Below are positions 29,809 through 37,128 of a stretch of DNA of 64,000 nt, one piece after another; the first letter of the stretch is position 1; each line of letters starts with the position of its first letter. The DNA comes from Actinomycetota bacterium (GTDB taxonomy: Bacteria > Actinomycetota > Coriobacteriia > Anaerosomatales > PHET01). The stretch covers positions 124,001-188,000 of the forward strand of contig JAJUJM010000002.1 in the NCBI GenBank assembly GCA_029265315.1. The letters are read 5' to 3'. A program made the translations under genes and the position numbers. Under the pieces are notes generated by a model that did not search any database, was not told the origin of the DNA, and saw nothing but the letters and a program-made list of their open reading frames with translations.

Positions 29809-30627
29809 TCACAGGTACGTGTAGAGCTTGCCGTACGGCCGGTGGCTGATCGGCACGAGCCGCGTGAACGGCACGCTCATGACCTCGTCGACGTCGAAAC
29901 CGACGGCCGAGCAGTACTCATCGAGCAGCGGGCGAAGCGCCGCCATCTCCTCCTCGGTCGCCGTGAAGATGCCGCACTCCTTGCCGACCTGCCACGGCTC
30001 GACCTCCCCGCGCAGGACGATCTCGCCACCGTGCATGCCCGTGCCCACGTAACCTCCGACGAGCGGGCCCTCAAGCCTTGACTCCATCCCGAGCAGTACG
30101 AGCAGGCCACCGGCCATGTACTCACCGAAGAAGTCGCGGGCCTTGCCGCCGCACACCATGATCGGACGCAGGTCCTCGTACGCCTTCATGTGGATGCCCA
30201 CACGGTACCCGACGTCGCCCTTGATGAAGACGCGCCCGCCGCGCATGCCGTAGCCGAGGACGTCGCCGGCGGAGCCGTGCACGATCACTGTGCCGGCGTT
30301 CATCGTGTTGCCCACGCCGTCCTGTGCGTTGCCGTAGACCTCGACCGTCGGGCCATCCATGAGCATGGCCATGTCCTGGCCCGGCGTCCCGTGGACCTCG
30401 ATACGCAGATCCTTGCCCTTGATGCCGGTGCCTATGTAGCGCTGACCATTCACGTTGATGAGCTTGACCGTCTTCACGCCGTCGGCGAAGCAGCGGCGAA
30501 CGGCCTCATTGACGTACTTGTAGTAGATGCTCTGGCAGTCGATGGTCGCCACGTCGCCTTCGACGGAGACCGAGGGCTCCATCTGCAGATAGCCCTCGAT
30601 GGGGCCTTTGATGGTCATGGTCGTCAT
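29809..30627 (-). CDS. Glutamate synthase C-terminal (GXGXG beta-helix) domain protein
   Basis: 272 residues corresponding to the GXGXG domain that in full-length GltB connects the amidotransferase and synthase sites. The Gly-rich ladder is visible (YIGTGIKGKDLRI, GNAQDGVGNTMNAG, VLGYGMRGGRVFI, GGYVGTGMHGGEIVLRG). The ATG start has GGGGAGG upstream and lies 10 nt after the FMN subunit. In archaea and some anaerobes the glutamate synthase large subunit is split in this way; related three-gene sets also make N-methylglutamate, so the product cannot be fixed by sequence alone. Confidence 0.88.
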   Translation of the reverse strand: MTTMTIKGPIEGYLQMEPSVSVEGDVATIDCQSIYYKYVNEAVRRCFADGVKTVKLINVNGQRYIGTGIKGKDLRIEVHGTPGQDMAMLMDGPTVEVYGNAQDGVGNTMNAGTVIVHGSAGDVLGYGMRGGRVFIKGDVGYRVGIHMKAYEDLRPIMVCGGKARDFFGEYMAGGLLVLLGMESRLEGPLVGGYVGTGMHGGEIVLRGEVEPWQVGKECGIFTATEEEMAALRPLLDEYCSAVGFDVDEVMSVPFTRLVPISHRPYGKLYTYL

Positions 30628-30637
30628 GATGCCTCCC

Positions 30638-32149
30638 CTACATCCCGGCCGGCTTGACGCCGATGATCTCGCACGTCTGCGCATCGAGGCCGATCGCGCG
30701 CAGACGCTCACGGCTTCCACGCAGCGACTCGACCGCGTTGACGCCAAGCGCCCCGAGGATCTCCTGGAGTTCATGGCTCCACGCGTGCACGAGGTTCGTC
30801 AGGCGCTCGGCGCCCCACTCCGGATCGACCCGCCGGGTGAGCTCCGGCTTCTGAGTGGTCAGGCCCCACGAGCAGCAGCCGGTGTGGCAGCCTTGGCACA
30901 TATGGCACCCGAGCGCCATGAGCGCCGCAGAGCCGATGGCGACCACATCGGCGCCGAGCGCCAGCGCCTTGGCCATGTCCGCCGACGAGCGGATGGAGCC
31001 GGCCGCCACGATCGACGCCTGGTTGCGGATGCCCTCGTCGCGCAGACGCTGGTCGACGACCGCGATGGCGATCTCGATGGGAATGCCGATGTGGTCACGT
31101 ATGACCTGAGGCGCCGCGCCCGTACCGCCCTTGAAGCCGTCCAGGTAGACGTAATCCGCGCCGGCGCGCACGATGCCGCTCGCGATGGCCGCGACGTTGT
31201 GCACGGCCGCTATCTTGACACCGACGGGCTTGTAGCCCGACGCCTCCTTGAGCGAGTAGATGAGCTGACGCAGGTCCTCGATCGAATAGATATCGTGGTG
31301 CGGCGCCGGTGAGATGGCGTCCGACCCCTGTGGGATCATGCGGGTCGTTGAGACCTCCTTGTTGATCTTCTCGCCCGGCAGGTGCCCACCGATGCCCGGC
31401 TTGGCGCCCTGTCCCACCTTGATCTCGATGGCCGCGCCGCGCTGGAGATACTCGGGGTTGACGCCGAAGCGCCCCGAGGCGACCTGCACGATGACGTGGT
31501 CCTGGTACGGGTACAGGTCGGCGTGCAGACCACCCTCGCCGGTGTTCATCAGGATGCCGCAGCGCTCGGCGGCCATCGCGAGTGACTTGTGCACGTTGAG
31601 CGAGACGGAGCCGTAGCTCATCGGCGAGAAGATCAAGGGCGTGTCGAGCTTGATGTTGTTGGCGATGCCGGCGCCCTCGGCGAGGCGGACGCCGCCGTTG
31701 CCGTCAGGCACGACCTCGACGCTGTCGGGCTTGCGGCCCAGGTACGTGCGCAGCTCCATCGGCTCACGCAACGGGTCGATGGAGGGGTTCGTCACCTGGC
31801 ACGCATCGAGGACCAAGTGGTCGAAGATGTTCAGGTAGGGCTTATCATTGCCCATGCCGGTGAGCATGACGCCGCCGGTCTCGGCCTGGCGCCACACGGC
31901 CTTGCGCAGCCCCGCGGTCCAGTTCGCGTTCTCGCGTAAGGCGAGGTCGTTCTTCCTGATCGTGATGCAGTGTGCGGGGCAATAGGTGACGCAGCGGTGG
32001 CACGCACGGCACTTGCTGTCGTCGGGTATGGGGCGCTCGTTGAAGTTGTAGACGCCCCATCCGCACTGCTGCACGCAGCGACCGCACTTGTGGCACTTGT
32101 TGTAGTCGATATCGACCCGGAACTCAGGCTGTAGCAGGCTCGTCGGCAT
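30638..32149 (-). CDS. Glutamate synthase FMN-domain subunit with N-terminal 2[4Fe-4S] ferredoxin domain
   Basis: 503 residues. The N-terminal ferredoxin domain has CHKCGRCVQQC and CRACHRCVTYC (two clusters). The TIM-barrel FMN synthase domain follows (SPMSYGSVSL, KVGQGAKPGIGGHLPG, DGFKGGTGAAP, AAGSIRSSADMAKAL), with a C-terminal cluster motif CHMCQGCHTGC. The ferredoxin domain suggests electrons arrive from ferredoxin or another Fe-S protein rather than from a fused NADPH subunit. Its start is 2 nt after the amidotransferase stop. Confidence 0.93.
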   Translation of the reverse strand: MPTSLLQPEFRVDIDYNKCHKCGRCVQQCGWGVYNFNERPIPDDSKCRACHRCVTYCPAHCITIRKNDLALRENANWTAGLRKAVWRQAETGGVMLTGMGNDKPYLNIFDHLVLDACQVTNPSIDPLREPMELRTYLGRKPDSVEVVPDGNGGVRLAEGAGIANNIKLDTPLIFSPMSYGSVSLNVHKSLAMAAERCGILMNTGEGGLHADLYPYQDHVIVQVASGRFGVNPEYLQRGAAIEIKVGQGAKPGIGGHLPGEKINKEVSTTRMIPQGSDAISPAPHHDIYSIEDLRQLIYSLKEASGYKPVGVKIAAVHNVAAIASGIVRAGADYVYLDGFKGGTGAAPQVIRDHIGIPIEIAIAVVDQRLRDEGIRNQASIVAAGSIRSSADMAKALALGADVVAIGSAALMALGCHMCQGCHTGCCSWGLTTQKPELTRRVDPEWGAERLTNLVHAWSHELQEILGALGVNAVESLRGSRERLRAIGLDAQTCEIIGVKPAGM

Positions 32150-32151
32150 TC

Positions 32152-33303
32152 TCAGCTCACCTCGACAGTCTCAACGTCACAGGCGTCGACACCGGTGACG
32201 GCGCACGACACCTCACTCGCGGACAGGTGCAGGTCACCGTGGATGGGCCAGTCCATGCCCTCGATGCGGGCGATGACCGGCTCCCCGGCCTTCGGCGCCC
32301 ACACCTCGTCCGGCGCGGTCAGGACCTCGCGCATCGCGCTCTCCTCAGAGGCGACCATCATGATCGATCCCTGGCGAGCGGCGACGAGCGGGCGCAGCTT
32401 GATGCGGTCGTTCAGCGCGACCATGCCTCCGTTGAAGCCCAACACGATGGCGAAGGGGCCGTTCAGCATTCCGGGGCCGTAGACGGCGCGCAACGAGCGC
32501 ATGACCGCCTGCTCCGCCTCGGGCATACGGTCGATCTCGCTCCACAGCGGGCTCGCGAGCGCTTTACAGGCGAGCTCGAGCGGCAACTTGTGGCGGCGGA
32601 GCATGAGGTCGAACAGGTACGCCGCCACCTCGGTGTCGGTGCCGAGCGTGCACTTGTAGCCGAACTGCTCGAGGTAGCGGCTGTTGATCCCGTAGCTCGA
32701 GATCTCGCCGTTGTGGACGATCGACCAGTCGAGCAGGGTGAACGGGTGAGCGCCGCCCCACCAACCCGGCGTGTTCGTCGGGAAGCGGTTGTGACCGACC
32801 CACGTATGGCCCTCGTACTCCTCGAGCAGGTAGTAGTGACCGATCTCCTCAGGGAAGCCCACTCCCTTGAAGGCGCCCATGTTCTTGCCGCTCGAGGCGA
32901 CGAACGCGCCGTCGATGCTCGAGTTCACGAGCATGACCATGTGGACGACGAAGTCCTCCGCGGTCATCTCGGAGTCAGCGAGCTTGTGCGGGTCGGGTTG
33001 CAGGAAGTAGCGCCACAGGAGCGGAGCGTCGGTGATGCCCTTGACCGCGCGCGTGGGCATGGGCTCGGCGAGGTCGACGGTGAAGTACCGGTCGAAGACG
33101 GCCTCCGCCTCCTCCTTGGCCTTCACGTCGTGGTACATCATGTGGAAGCAGAAGTGGTCCGGGAACTCGGGATAGATGCCGTACCCGGCGTAGCCGCCGC
33201 CCAGGCCGTTGCCACGGTCACGCTGAACGGCCATCGCCTTGATGGCGTTCTCGCCGCTCATGAGCGCGCCGGACTGGTCGCAGATGCCCATCAGGCCGCA
33301 CAT
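32152..33303 (-). CDS. Class II glutamine amidotransferase subunit of split glutamate synthase
   Basis: 383 residues. The N-terminal nucleophile Cys2 (MCGLMGICDQ) is the Ntn hydrolase catalytic residue that releases ammonia from glutamine. GHNRFPTNTPG, VHNGEISSYG and LGTDTEV are other family marks. It starts inside the stop of the HdrBC-like gene (TAATG). It would feed ammonia to the FMN subunit encoded next. Confidence 0.92.
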   Translation of the reverse strand: MCGLMGICDQSGALMSGENAIKAMAVQRDRGNGLGGGYAGYGIYPEFPDHFCFHMMYHDVKAKEEAEAVFDRYFTVDLAEPMPTRAVKGITDAPLLWRYFLQPDPHKLADSEMTAEDFVVHMVMLVNSSIDGAFVASSGKNMGAFKGVGFPEEIGHYYLLEEYEGHTWVGHNRFPTNTPGWWGGAHPFTLLDWSIVHNGEISSYGINSRYLEQFGYKCTLGTDTEVAAYLFDLMLRRHKLPLELACKALASPLWSEIDRMPEAEQAVMRSLRAVYGPGMLNGPFAIVLGFNGGMVALNDRIKLRPLVAARQGSIMMVASEESAMREVLTAPDEVWAPKAGEPVIARIEGMDWPIHGDLHLSASEVSCAVTGVDACDVETVEVS

Positions 33304-34661
33304 TATGCTTCCTCTCCTTCGCCGTCGCAGGCCGCGATGACCGCATCGCAGCCCATGAGCTTCTTCACGGCATCACCGCCGGTGGGCGGCAGCGGGCCGA
33401 GACCCAACTTCTTGCGCGCCCCCTCCTTCGGCTTACCGAGCGTGCCGGTGGTCATGAACATCTCGTAGCTCTGCGGGATCGAGTCCGGACGCGAACCGCG
33501 TTCGATCGCGAGCTCTTTGAGTTTGCGGAAGGTCTCCGCCATGCCGATGTCGCTGTGACACATCTCGAGACACGTGTAGCACTCAAGGCACTTCCAGACG
33601 TTCGGGTCGTCCAGCACCTGGTCGATCTCACCGTTCACGAGCCGCGAGATCATGTCACACGGGTCGAACGTCGGGTCGATCTTGCACACCGGGCAATCGT
33701 CCTTGCAGGCGTGACACGACGCGCACTTGTTGAGCAGCGCGACGTCGAAGTCCTTGGCCAGACGCGCCTTCTCCGCTGTGCGGGCCTCCCACTTGTCGAG
33801 GAACGGCTGGACGCTCACGCGATGCATGTCCAGGCCCAGCTCCTCAGGCGAATGGCCGTAGGCCAACCCGATGAGCTCTGACAGGTAGAGCACCGGAACG
33901 TTGATCGGCTCGTTGGCGCGCTGTAGTGCGGCCTGGTTGAGGTCGAATTGCTGGAAGCAGCTCGGGCACACCGTGATGAGCGCATCGACCCTGTGCTTCT
34001 GCAGGTCGTAGAGCTTGCGACGATTGAACGCCAGAGACCCCTCGCGCTCACCCACGCGGTCCAGATAGCCCCCACAGCACTGCATCTTCGTGGGGTAGTC
34101 CACGACATGGGCGCCGAGCGCTGCGACGATCGCTTCGACCTTGGTGGGATGCAACGGGTCGTCCCACTTGACCGCAGGCTGGGGACGCAGCAGATGACAG
34201 CCGTAGTGGACGGCGATGTCCATGCCCCAGAACGGCTTCCTGGCCTTGCTGCCGATGAGCCCCGGACCCATGTGCTCGGACAGCCACTCGGCGAAGTGCA
34301 CGACCTGGAGCGACCCTCCGTAGTGCAGGTCCTCGATGGCGAGACGCTCGTTGATCCGGTCGCGGTGACGCCAGTCTGTCGTCAGATGGCTTTGGCACTC
34401 CTTGAAGGTGGAGTAGCACCCGTTGCACGGCGTGACGACGTCGAGGCCGGCCTTCTCGATGATGGCGAGGTTGCGCGCCGCAGCCGTGAAGAACGAATCC
34501 GGGTCGTTCGCCTTGACGAGCGTCCCTTCAGGGCAACACGTGTGCCCCGGCAGCTCGTGTATCTGGGCGCCAAGGTCATCGAACATGACGCGCACCGACT
34601 TCTCGATGAACGGGAACCGCGCGGGGATGGTGCACCCCCAGAAGACCGCGAACTCCTTCAT
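33303..34661 (-). CDS. Heterodisulfide reductase-like HdrB-HdrC fusion
   Basis: 452 residues. The N-terminal two thirds carry two CCG-type cysteine domains as in HdrB (TCC with CNGC; then GCHLL, QCCGG and CPSC), which in HdrB hold non-cubane [4Fe-4S] clusters. The C-terminal third has two ferredoxin-like clusters as in HdrC (CASCHACKDDC, CLECYTCLEMC). The domain order B-then-C in one chain is notable. The ATG at 34661 follows AAGGG; an upstream in-frame start would lie in the terminator tail. It is first in the operon with the three glutamate synthase pieces. A role passing electrons to or from the synthase is inferred, not demonstrated. Confidence 0.85.
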   Translation of the reverse strand: MKEFAVFWGCTIPARFPFIEKSVRVMFDDLGAQIHELPGHTCCPEGTLVKANDPDSFFTAAARNLAIIEKAGLDVVTPCNGCYSTFKECQSHLTTDWRHRDRINERLAIEDLHYGGSLQVVHFAEWLSEHMGPGLIGSKARKPFWGMDIAVHYGCHLLRPQPAVKWDDPLHPTKVEAIVAALGAHVVDYPTKMQCCGGYLDRVGEREGSLAFNRRKLYDLQKHRVDALITVCPSCFQQFDLNQAALQRANEPINVPVLYLSELIGLAYGHSPEELGLDMHRVSVQPFLDKWEARTAEKARLAKDFDVALLNKCASCHACKDDCPVCKIDPTFDPCDMISRLVNGEIDQVLDDPNVWKCLECYTCLEMCHSDIGMAETFRKLKELAIERGSRPDSIPQSYEMFMTTGTLGKPKEGARKKLGLGPLPPTGGDAVKKLMGCDAVIAACDGEGEEA

Positions 34662-34702
34662 GTGCTGGTCGCCCTTCTCGTCACGGACATACAAGGCCGA
34701 AG

Positions 34703-34747
34703 AAAACGAAAACGCCCGCCACGGACTCCATCAGACGGAGTCGGGCG
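34703..34747 (-). terminator. Intrinsic terminator in the leader of the HdrBC/glutamate synthase operon
   Basis: On the minus strand CGCCCG (34747-34742) pairs with CGGGCG (34718-34713) and ACTCC (34741-34737) with GGAGT (34729-34725). The loop is 7 nt and there is a 6-nt bulge on the 3' side; the tract TTTTCGTTTT (34712-34703) follows. It lies between the operon promoter and the first start codon, so it is an attenuator rather than an operon-end terminator. Its 5' arm shares 34746-34747 with the second ANTAR-type hairpin. Confidence 0.7.
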
Positions 34748-34791
34748 AGCGTCGGTGCTCGTCACTTCTATCCGGCACGCCATTGTGCCGG
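34746..34791 (-). promoter_or_regulatory. Candidate ANTAR-binding dual-hairpin RNA element
   Basis: First hairpin (34791-34772): CCGGCAC-AATGGC-GTGCCGG, 7 bp with a 6-nt loop. A 10-nt linker follows. Second hairpin (34761-34746): CGAGC-ACCGAC-GCTCG, 5 bp with a 6-nt loop. Both loops have A at position 1 and G at position 4, the established signature of RNA bound by ANTAR proteins such as EutV and NasR. The second hairpin uses two bases of the terminator's 5' arm, so stabilising it would oppose termination. An ANTAR regulator is encoded about 270 bp upstream. Confidence 0.72.
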
Positions 34792-34797
34792 GGTCGA

Positions 34798-34826
34798 AGT
34801 ATAGCACGGCCGGGCGCATGTTTCCA
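34798..34826 (-). promoter_or_regulatory. Promoter of the HdrBC/glutamate synthase operon
   Basis: -35 TGGAAA (34826-34821), 17-bp spacer, -10 TATACT (34803-34798) on the minus strand. Transcription should begin just before the first ANTAR-type hairpin at 34791. This is the best-formed promoter noticed in the window. Confidence 0.65.
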
Positions 34827-34851
34827 GCATATGTCGCCCCGAAACGCGCGC

Positions 34852-34879
34852 GGCCCGCCGGCTGGGCGCGCGGCGGGCC
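34852..34879 (-). terminator. Possible terminator after the ANTAR regulator gene
   Basis: GGCCCGCC / GGCGGGCC, 8 bp with a 12-nt loop. On the minus strand it lies about 180 nt past the ANTAR gene stop and upstream of the operon promoter. The tail is T-poor. Another TATACT (34926-34931) lies between it and the ANTAR gene. The rest of 34827-35060 shows no gene. Confidence 0.35.
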
Positions 34880-35060
34880 TGCGGTCTGAGGGGGAAGTGG
34901 GGGCGACCCTCTCCGACCTGGAGACAGTATACCTCATTCGTTCACGCATTCACCAATGTTCTCTGGGGATGTCGGCTCCGCCGCAAGCAGACCCCGCTGT
35001 GAGCATGACCGCGCCATGCCAAGCGACTGTGTACCCGATGACTCGACGTCACCTCAGCAC

Positions 35061-35633
35061 CTACAGGCCGGCCGCTTCATCTGCGAGCACGACCGCCTCG
35101 GCCACCTCGCGCAGCGTCTTGCGCTTGTCCATGGCGAGTCTCTGCAGGCGCTTGAACGCCTCAGGCTCGCTCATCCCGCGCGCCATGAGCAGCCCCTTCG
35201 CCCGGTCCACGACCTTGCGCGTCTCGAGACGCTCGGTGAGGTCGGCGACCTCGTCAGCCAAGGCGCTCGCCTCGGCGAAGCGCGAAACCGCGACGTGCAT
35301 CGCCGGGATGATGTCGGCCCGCGAGAACGGCTTGACCACGTAGCCCATGGCCCCGGCCGCCGCCGCCTGCTCGACGTAGCCGGCCTGTGAGAACGCCGTG
35401 ACCATGACCACTGGTGCCAAGCGCTCCTCGCTGAGCGCAGCAGCGGCCTCGACGCCGCTCACTCCGGGCATGTTGATGTCCATGAAGATCACGTCGGGCG
35501 CAAGCTCTCTCGCCAGTTCGATGGCCTCGGTCCCGTCGCGCGCCTCGCCCACGACCTCGTGGCCCTCCTCCTCGAGCATCTCGCGCAGGTCCATCCGGAT
35601 GATGGCCTCGTCCTCTGCGATGAGCACGCGCAC
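35061..35633 (-). CDS. Response regulator with ANTAR RNA-binding output domain (PdtaR-like)
   Basis: 190 residues: a receiver domain (about 1-120) with the acidic pair in AEDEAI, phospho-acceptor Asp in VIFMDINMPG, Thr in MVTAFS and Lys in VVKPFS. A coiled-coil linker and an ANTAR domain follow (about 135-190; VVDRAKGLLM, SEPEAFKRLQRLAMDKR). ANTAR domains bind dual-hairpin RNA and prevent transcription termination. The GTG start follows AAGAAGG. It lies 19 nt downstream of a HisKA_2 kinase gene, its likely partner, and directly upstream of an operon whose leader carries a matching RNA element. Confidence 0.95.
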   Translation of the reverse strand: MRVLIAEDEAIIRMDLREMLEEEGHEVVGEARDGTEAIELARELAPDVIFMDINMPGVSGVEAAAALSEERLAPVVMVTAFSQAGYVEQAAAAGAMGYVVKPFSRADIIPAMHVAVSRFAEASALADEVADLTERLETRKVVDRAKGLLMARGMSEPEAFKRLQRLAMDKRKTLREVAEAVVLADEAAGL

Positions 35634-35652
35634 GGGTCGGCCTTCTTTCCCT

Positions 35653-37050
35653 TTACTCGTCCCGAACGGGGACGGTCACCTTGACGGACGTGCCACGAAC
35701 GCTGGAGTAGCTGATGGTGCCGTGAAGGTCGTCGGCCACCACGGTCCGCACGATCGCAAGGCCAAGGTTCGCCGAGGATGCGGGGTCGAAATCAGGCGGA
35801 AGCCCAACGCCGTCATCGCGTACCGTGAGCACGAGCTCACCGCCGCCTCGCCGAAGCGTCACCTCCACTGTGCCCTCCCGCCCGTCGGGGAAGCCGTGCT
35901 CGATCGCGTTGTGGACGAGCTCCGCCACGACGAGCGCGAGCGACGTGGCCACTGGGGCCTCGAGCCTGCCGGTGGCTCCCACCACGGACGCTCGTACTCG
36001 GGGCTCTTCGCCGGACAGGCCGCGTTCGACGAGATCGACGATGGTACGGGCCGCCTCGGCGAAATCGACGCGCTCCTCATCACTTCCGGCGAGCAGGTCG
36101 TGCACGACCACCATCGATGAGACGCGCTCGATGGCCTCGCCCAACGCGTGACGCGCGTCCTCGCTTCGAGTCCGGCGAGCTTGGATCCGCAGGAGCGAGG
36201 CGATGGTCTGGAGGTTGTTCTTCACGCGATGGTGGACCTCGCGGATCGTCGCATCCTTGACCTTGAGCTCGGCTTCTCGGCGCTTCGCTTCCGTCAGGTC
36301 CTCGACGAGCACGAGCGCGCCATCAGCGAGTGCGATGCTGCGGTATCCGAGCACACGGTCGGCGACCTCGGCCTCGACGGAGATGGCTCCATTCGTACCC
36401 AGGACCGGCGAAATGCCGAAACCTCCACCGGGAAGCGCCGCGGCCTGCATGCCGGTGACTCGTCCGTCGACGCCGGCCAGGCGCATGATGTTGACCGCGT
36501 TCGGCGAGGCATACGCGACGCGCCCGGTGGCATTGACTCGCAGCACGCCGTCTCCAGCGCGCCGCACCGTGGAGAACGGCGAGGAGTCGCGGACGTCGAG
36601 CACGCTGCCCCTTCTGAGGACGTCGATGAGTTCCTCGGCCGCGTCCATGAAGGCGCTTTCCATCCGACCCGGCGCGAGGGTGACCTGCTCGGCTATGTCA
36701 CGGACCAGCACCGCGGACGGCGCCTCACCGGCCCCTACGGGGAACGCGGCGGTCGTGAAGGTGATGCCACGAGCCACACGACGGCGCCCGGTGTCGACCG
36801 GCTGCCCCGTGGACAGCGCAGCGTACGCTTCCGGCTCCTCACTCTCGAGCAGCATGGCGCCGACACGCGAGGAGGCCACGGGGGCGAGGGCGGTCGCGGG
36901 CCTCGCGTCGGCGGTCACGATAAGGCGACCCTCGCCGTCCGGTACAGCAAGCGCCACATCCGCATAGGCGAGGTCCGCGACGAGTTGCAGGTTCGCCGCC
37001 ACGTTGGCGAGATGCGCGTCGGGCTGCACAGACGAGGTGTCGCTGCTCAT
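35653..37050 (-). CDS. Sensor histidine kinase, PdtaS/EutW type (HisKA_2)
   Basis: 465 residues, no obvious transmembrane segment, so cytosolic. An N-terminal GAF-like region (about 15-150), a PAS-like region (about 170-280) and a HisKA_2 dimerisation domain with phospho-acceptor His in REVHHRVKNNLQTIASLL are followed by a HATPase domain (VAELVHNAIEHGF, DDGVGLPPDF). This kinase type normally pairs with ANTAR regulators, and one follows immediately. The ATG start lacks a Shine-Dalgarno and lies 6 nt after a TATACT, suggesting a leaderless transcript. Confidence 0.92.
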   Translation of the reverse strand: MSSDTSSVQPDAHLANVAANLQLVADLAYADVALAVPDGEGRLIVTADARPATALAPVASSRVGAMLLESEEPEAYAALSTGQPVDTGRRRVARGITFTTAAFPVGAGEAPSAVLVRDIAEQVTLAPGRMESAFMDAAEELIDVLRRGSVLDVRDSSPFSTVRRAGDGVLRVNATGRVAYASPNAVNIMRLAGVDGRVTGMQAAALPGGGFGISPVLGTNGAISVEAEVADRVLGYRSIALADGALVLVEDLTEAKRREAELKVKDATIREVHHRVKNNLQTIASLLRIQARRTRSEDARHALGEAIERVSSMVVVHDLLAGSDEERVDFAEAARTIVDLVERGLSGEEPRVRASVVGATGRLEAPVATSLALVVAELVHNAIEHGFPDGREGTVEVTLRRGGGELVLTVRDDGVGLPPDFDPASSANLGLAIVRTVVADDLHGTISYSSVRGTSVKVTVPVRDE

Positions 37051-37056
37051 GGCGCC

Positions 37057-37062
37057 AGTATA
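37057..37062 (-). promoter_or_regulatory. -10 element positioned for a leaderless kinase mRNA
   Basis: TATACT ends 6 nt before the kinase ATG at 37050, which would place transcription start at or next to the A of ATG. No good -35 was seen. Confidence 0.4.
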
Positions 37063-37074
37063 GCCGTCACACAC

Positions 37075-37108
37075 GAAGCGCGTGGGCGGCATCCCGCCCA
37101 CGCGCTTC
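37075..37108 (-). terminator. Terminator after the multiheme cytochrome gene
   Basis: Perfect 15-bp stem (GAAGCGCGTGGGCGG / CCGCCCACGCGCTTC) with a 4-nt loop, 20 nt past the stop of the minus-strand cytochrome gene. The tail is GT-rich rather than T-rich, but the stem is the strongest seen in the window. Confidence 0.75.
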
Positions 37109-37128
37109 GCCTCACGCGCCCGTGCAGA

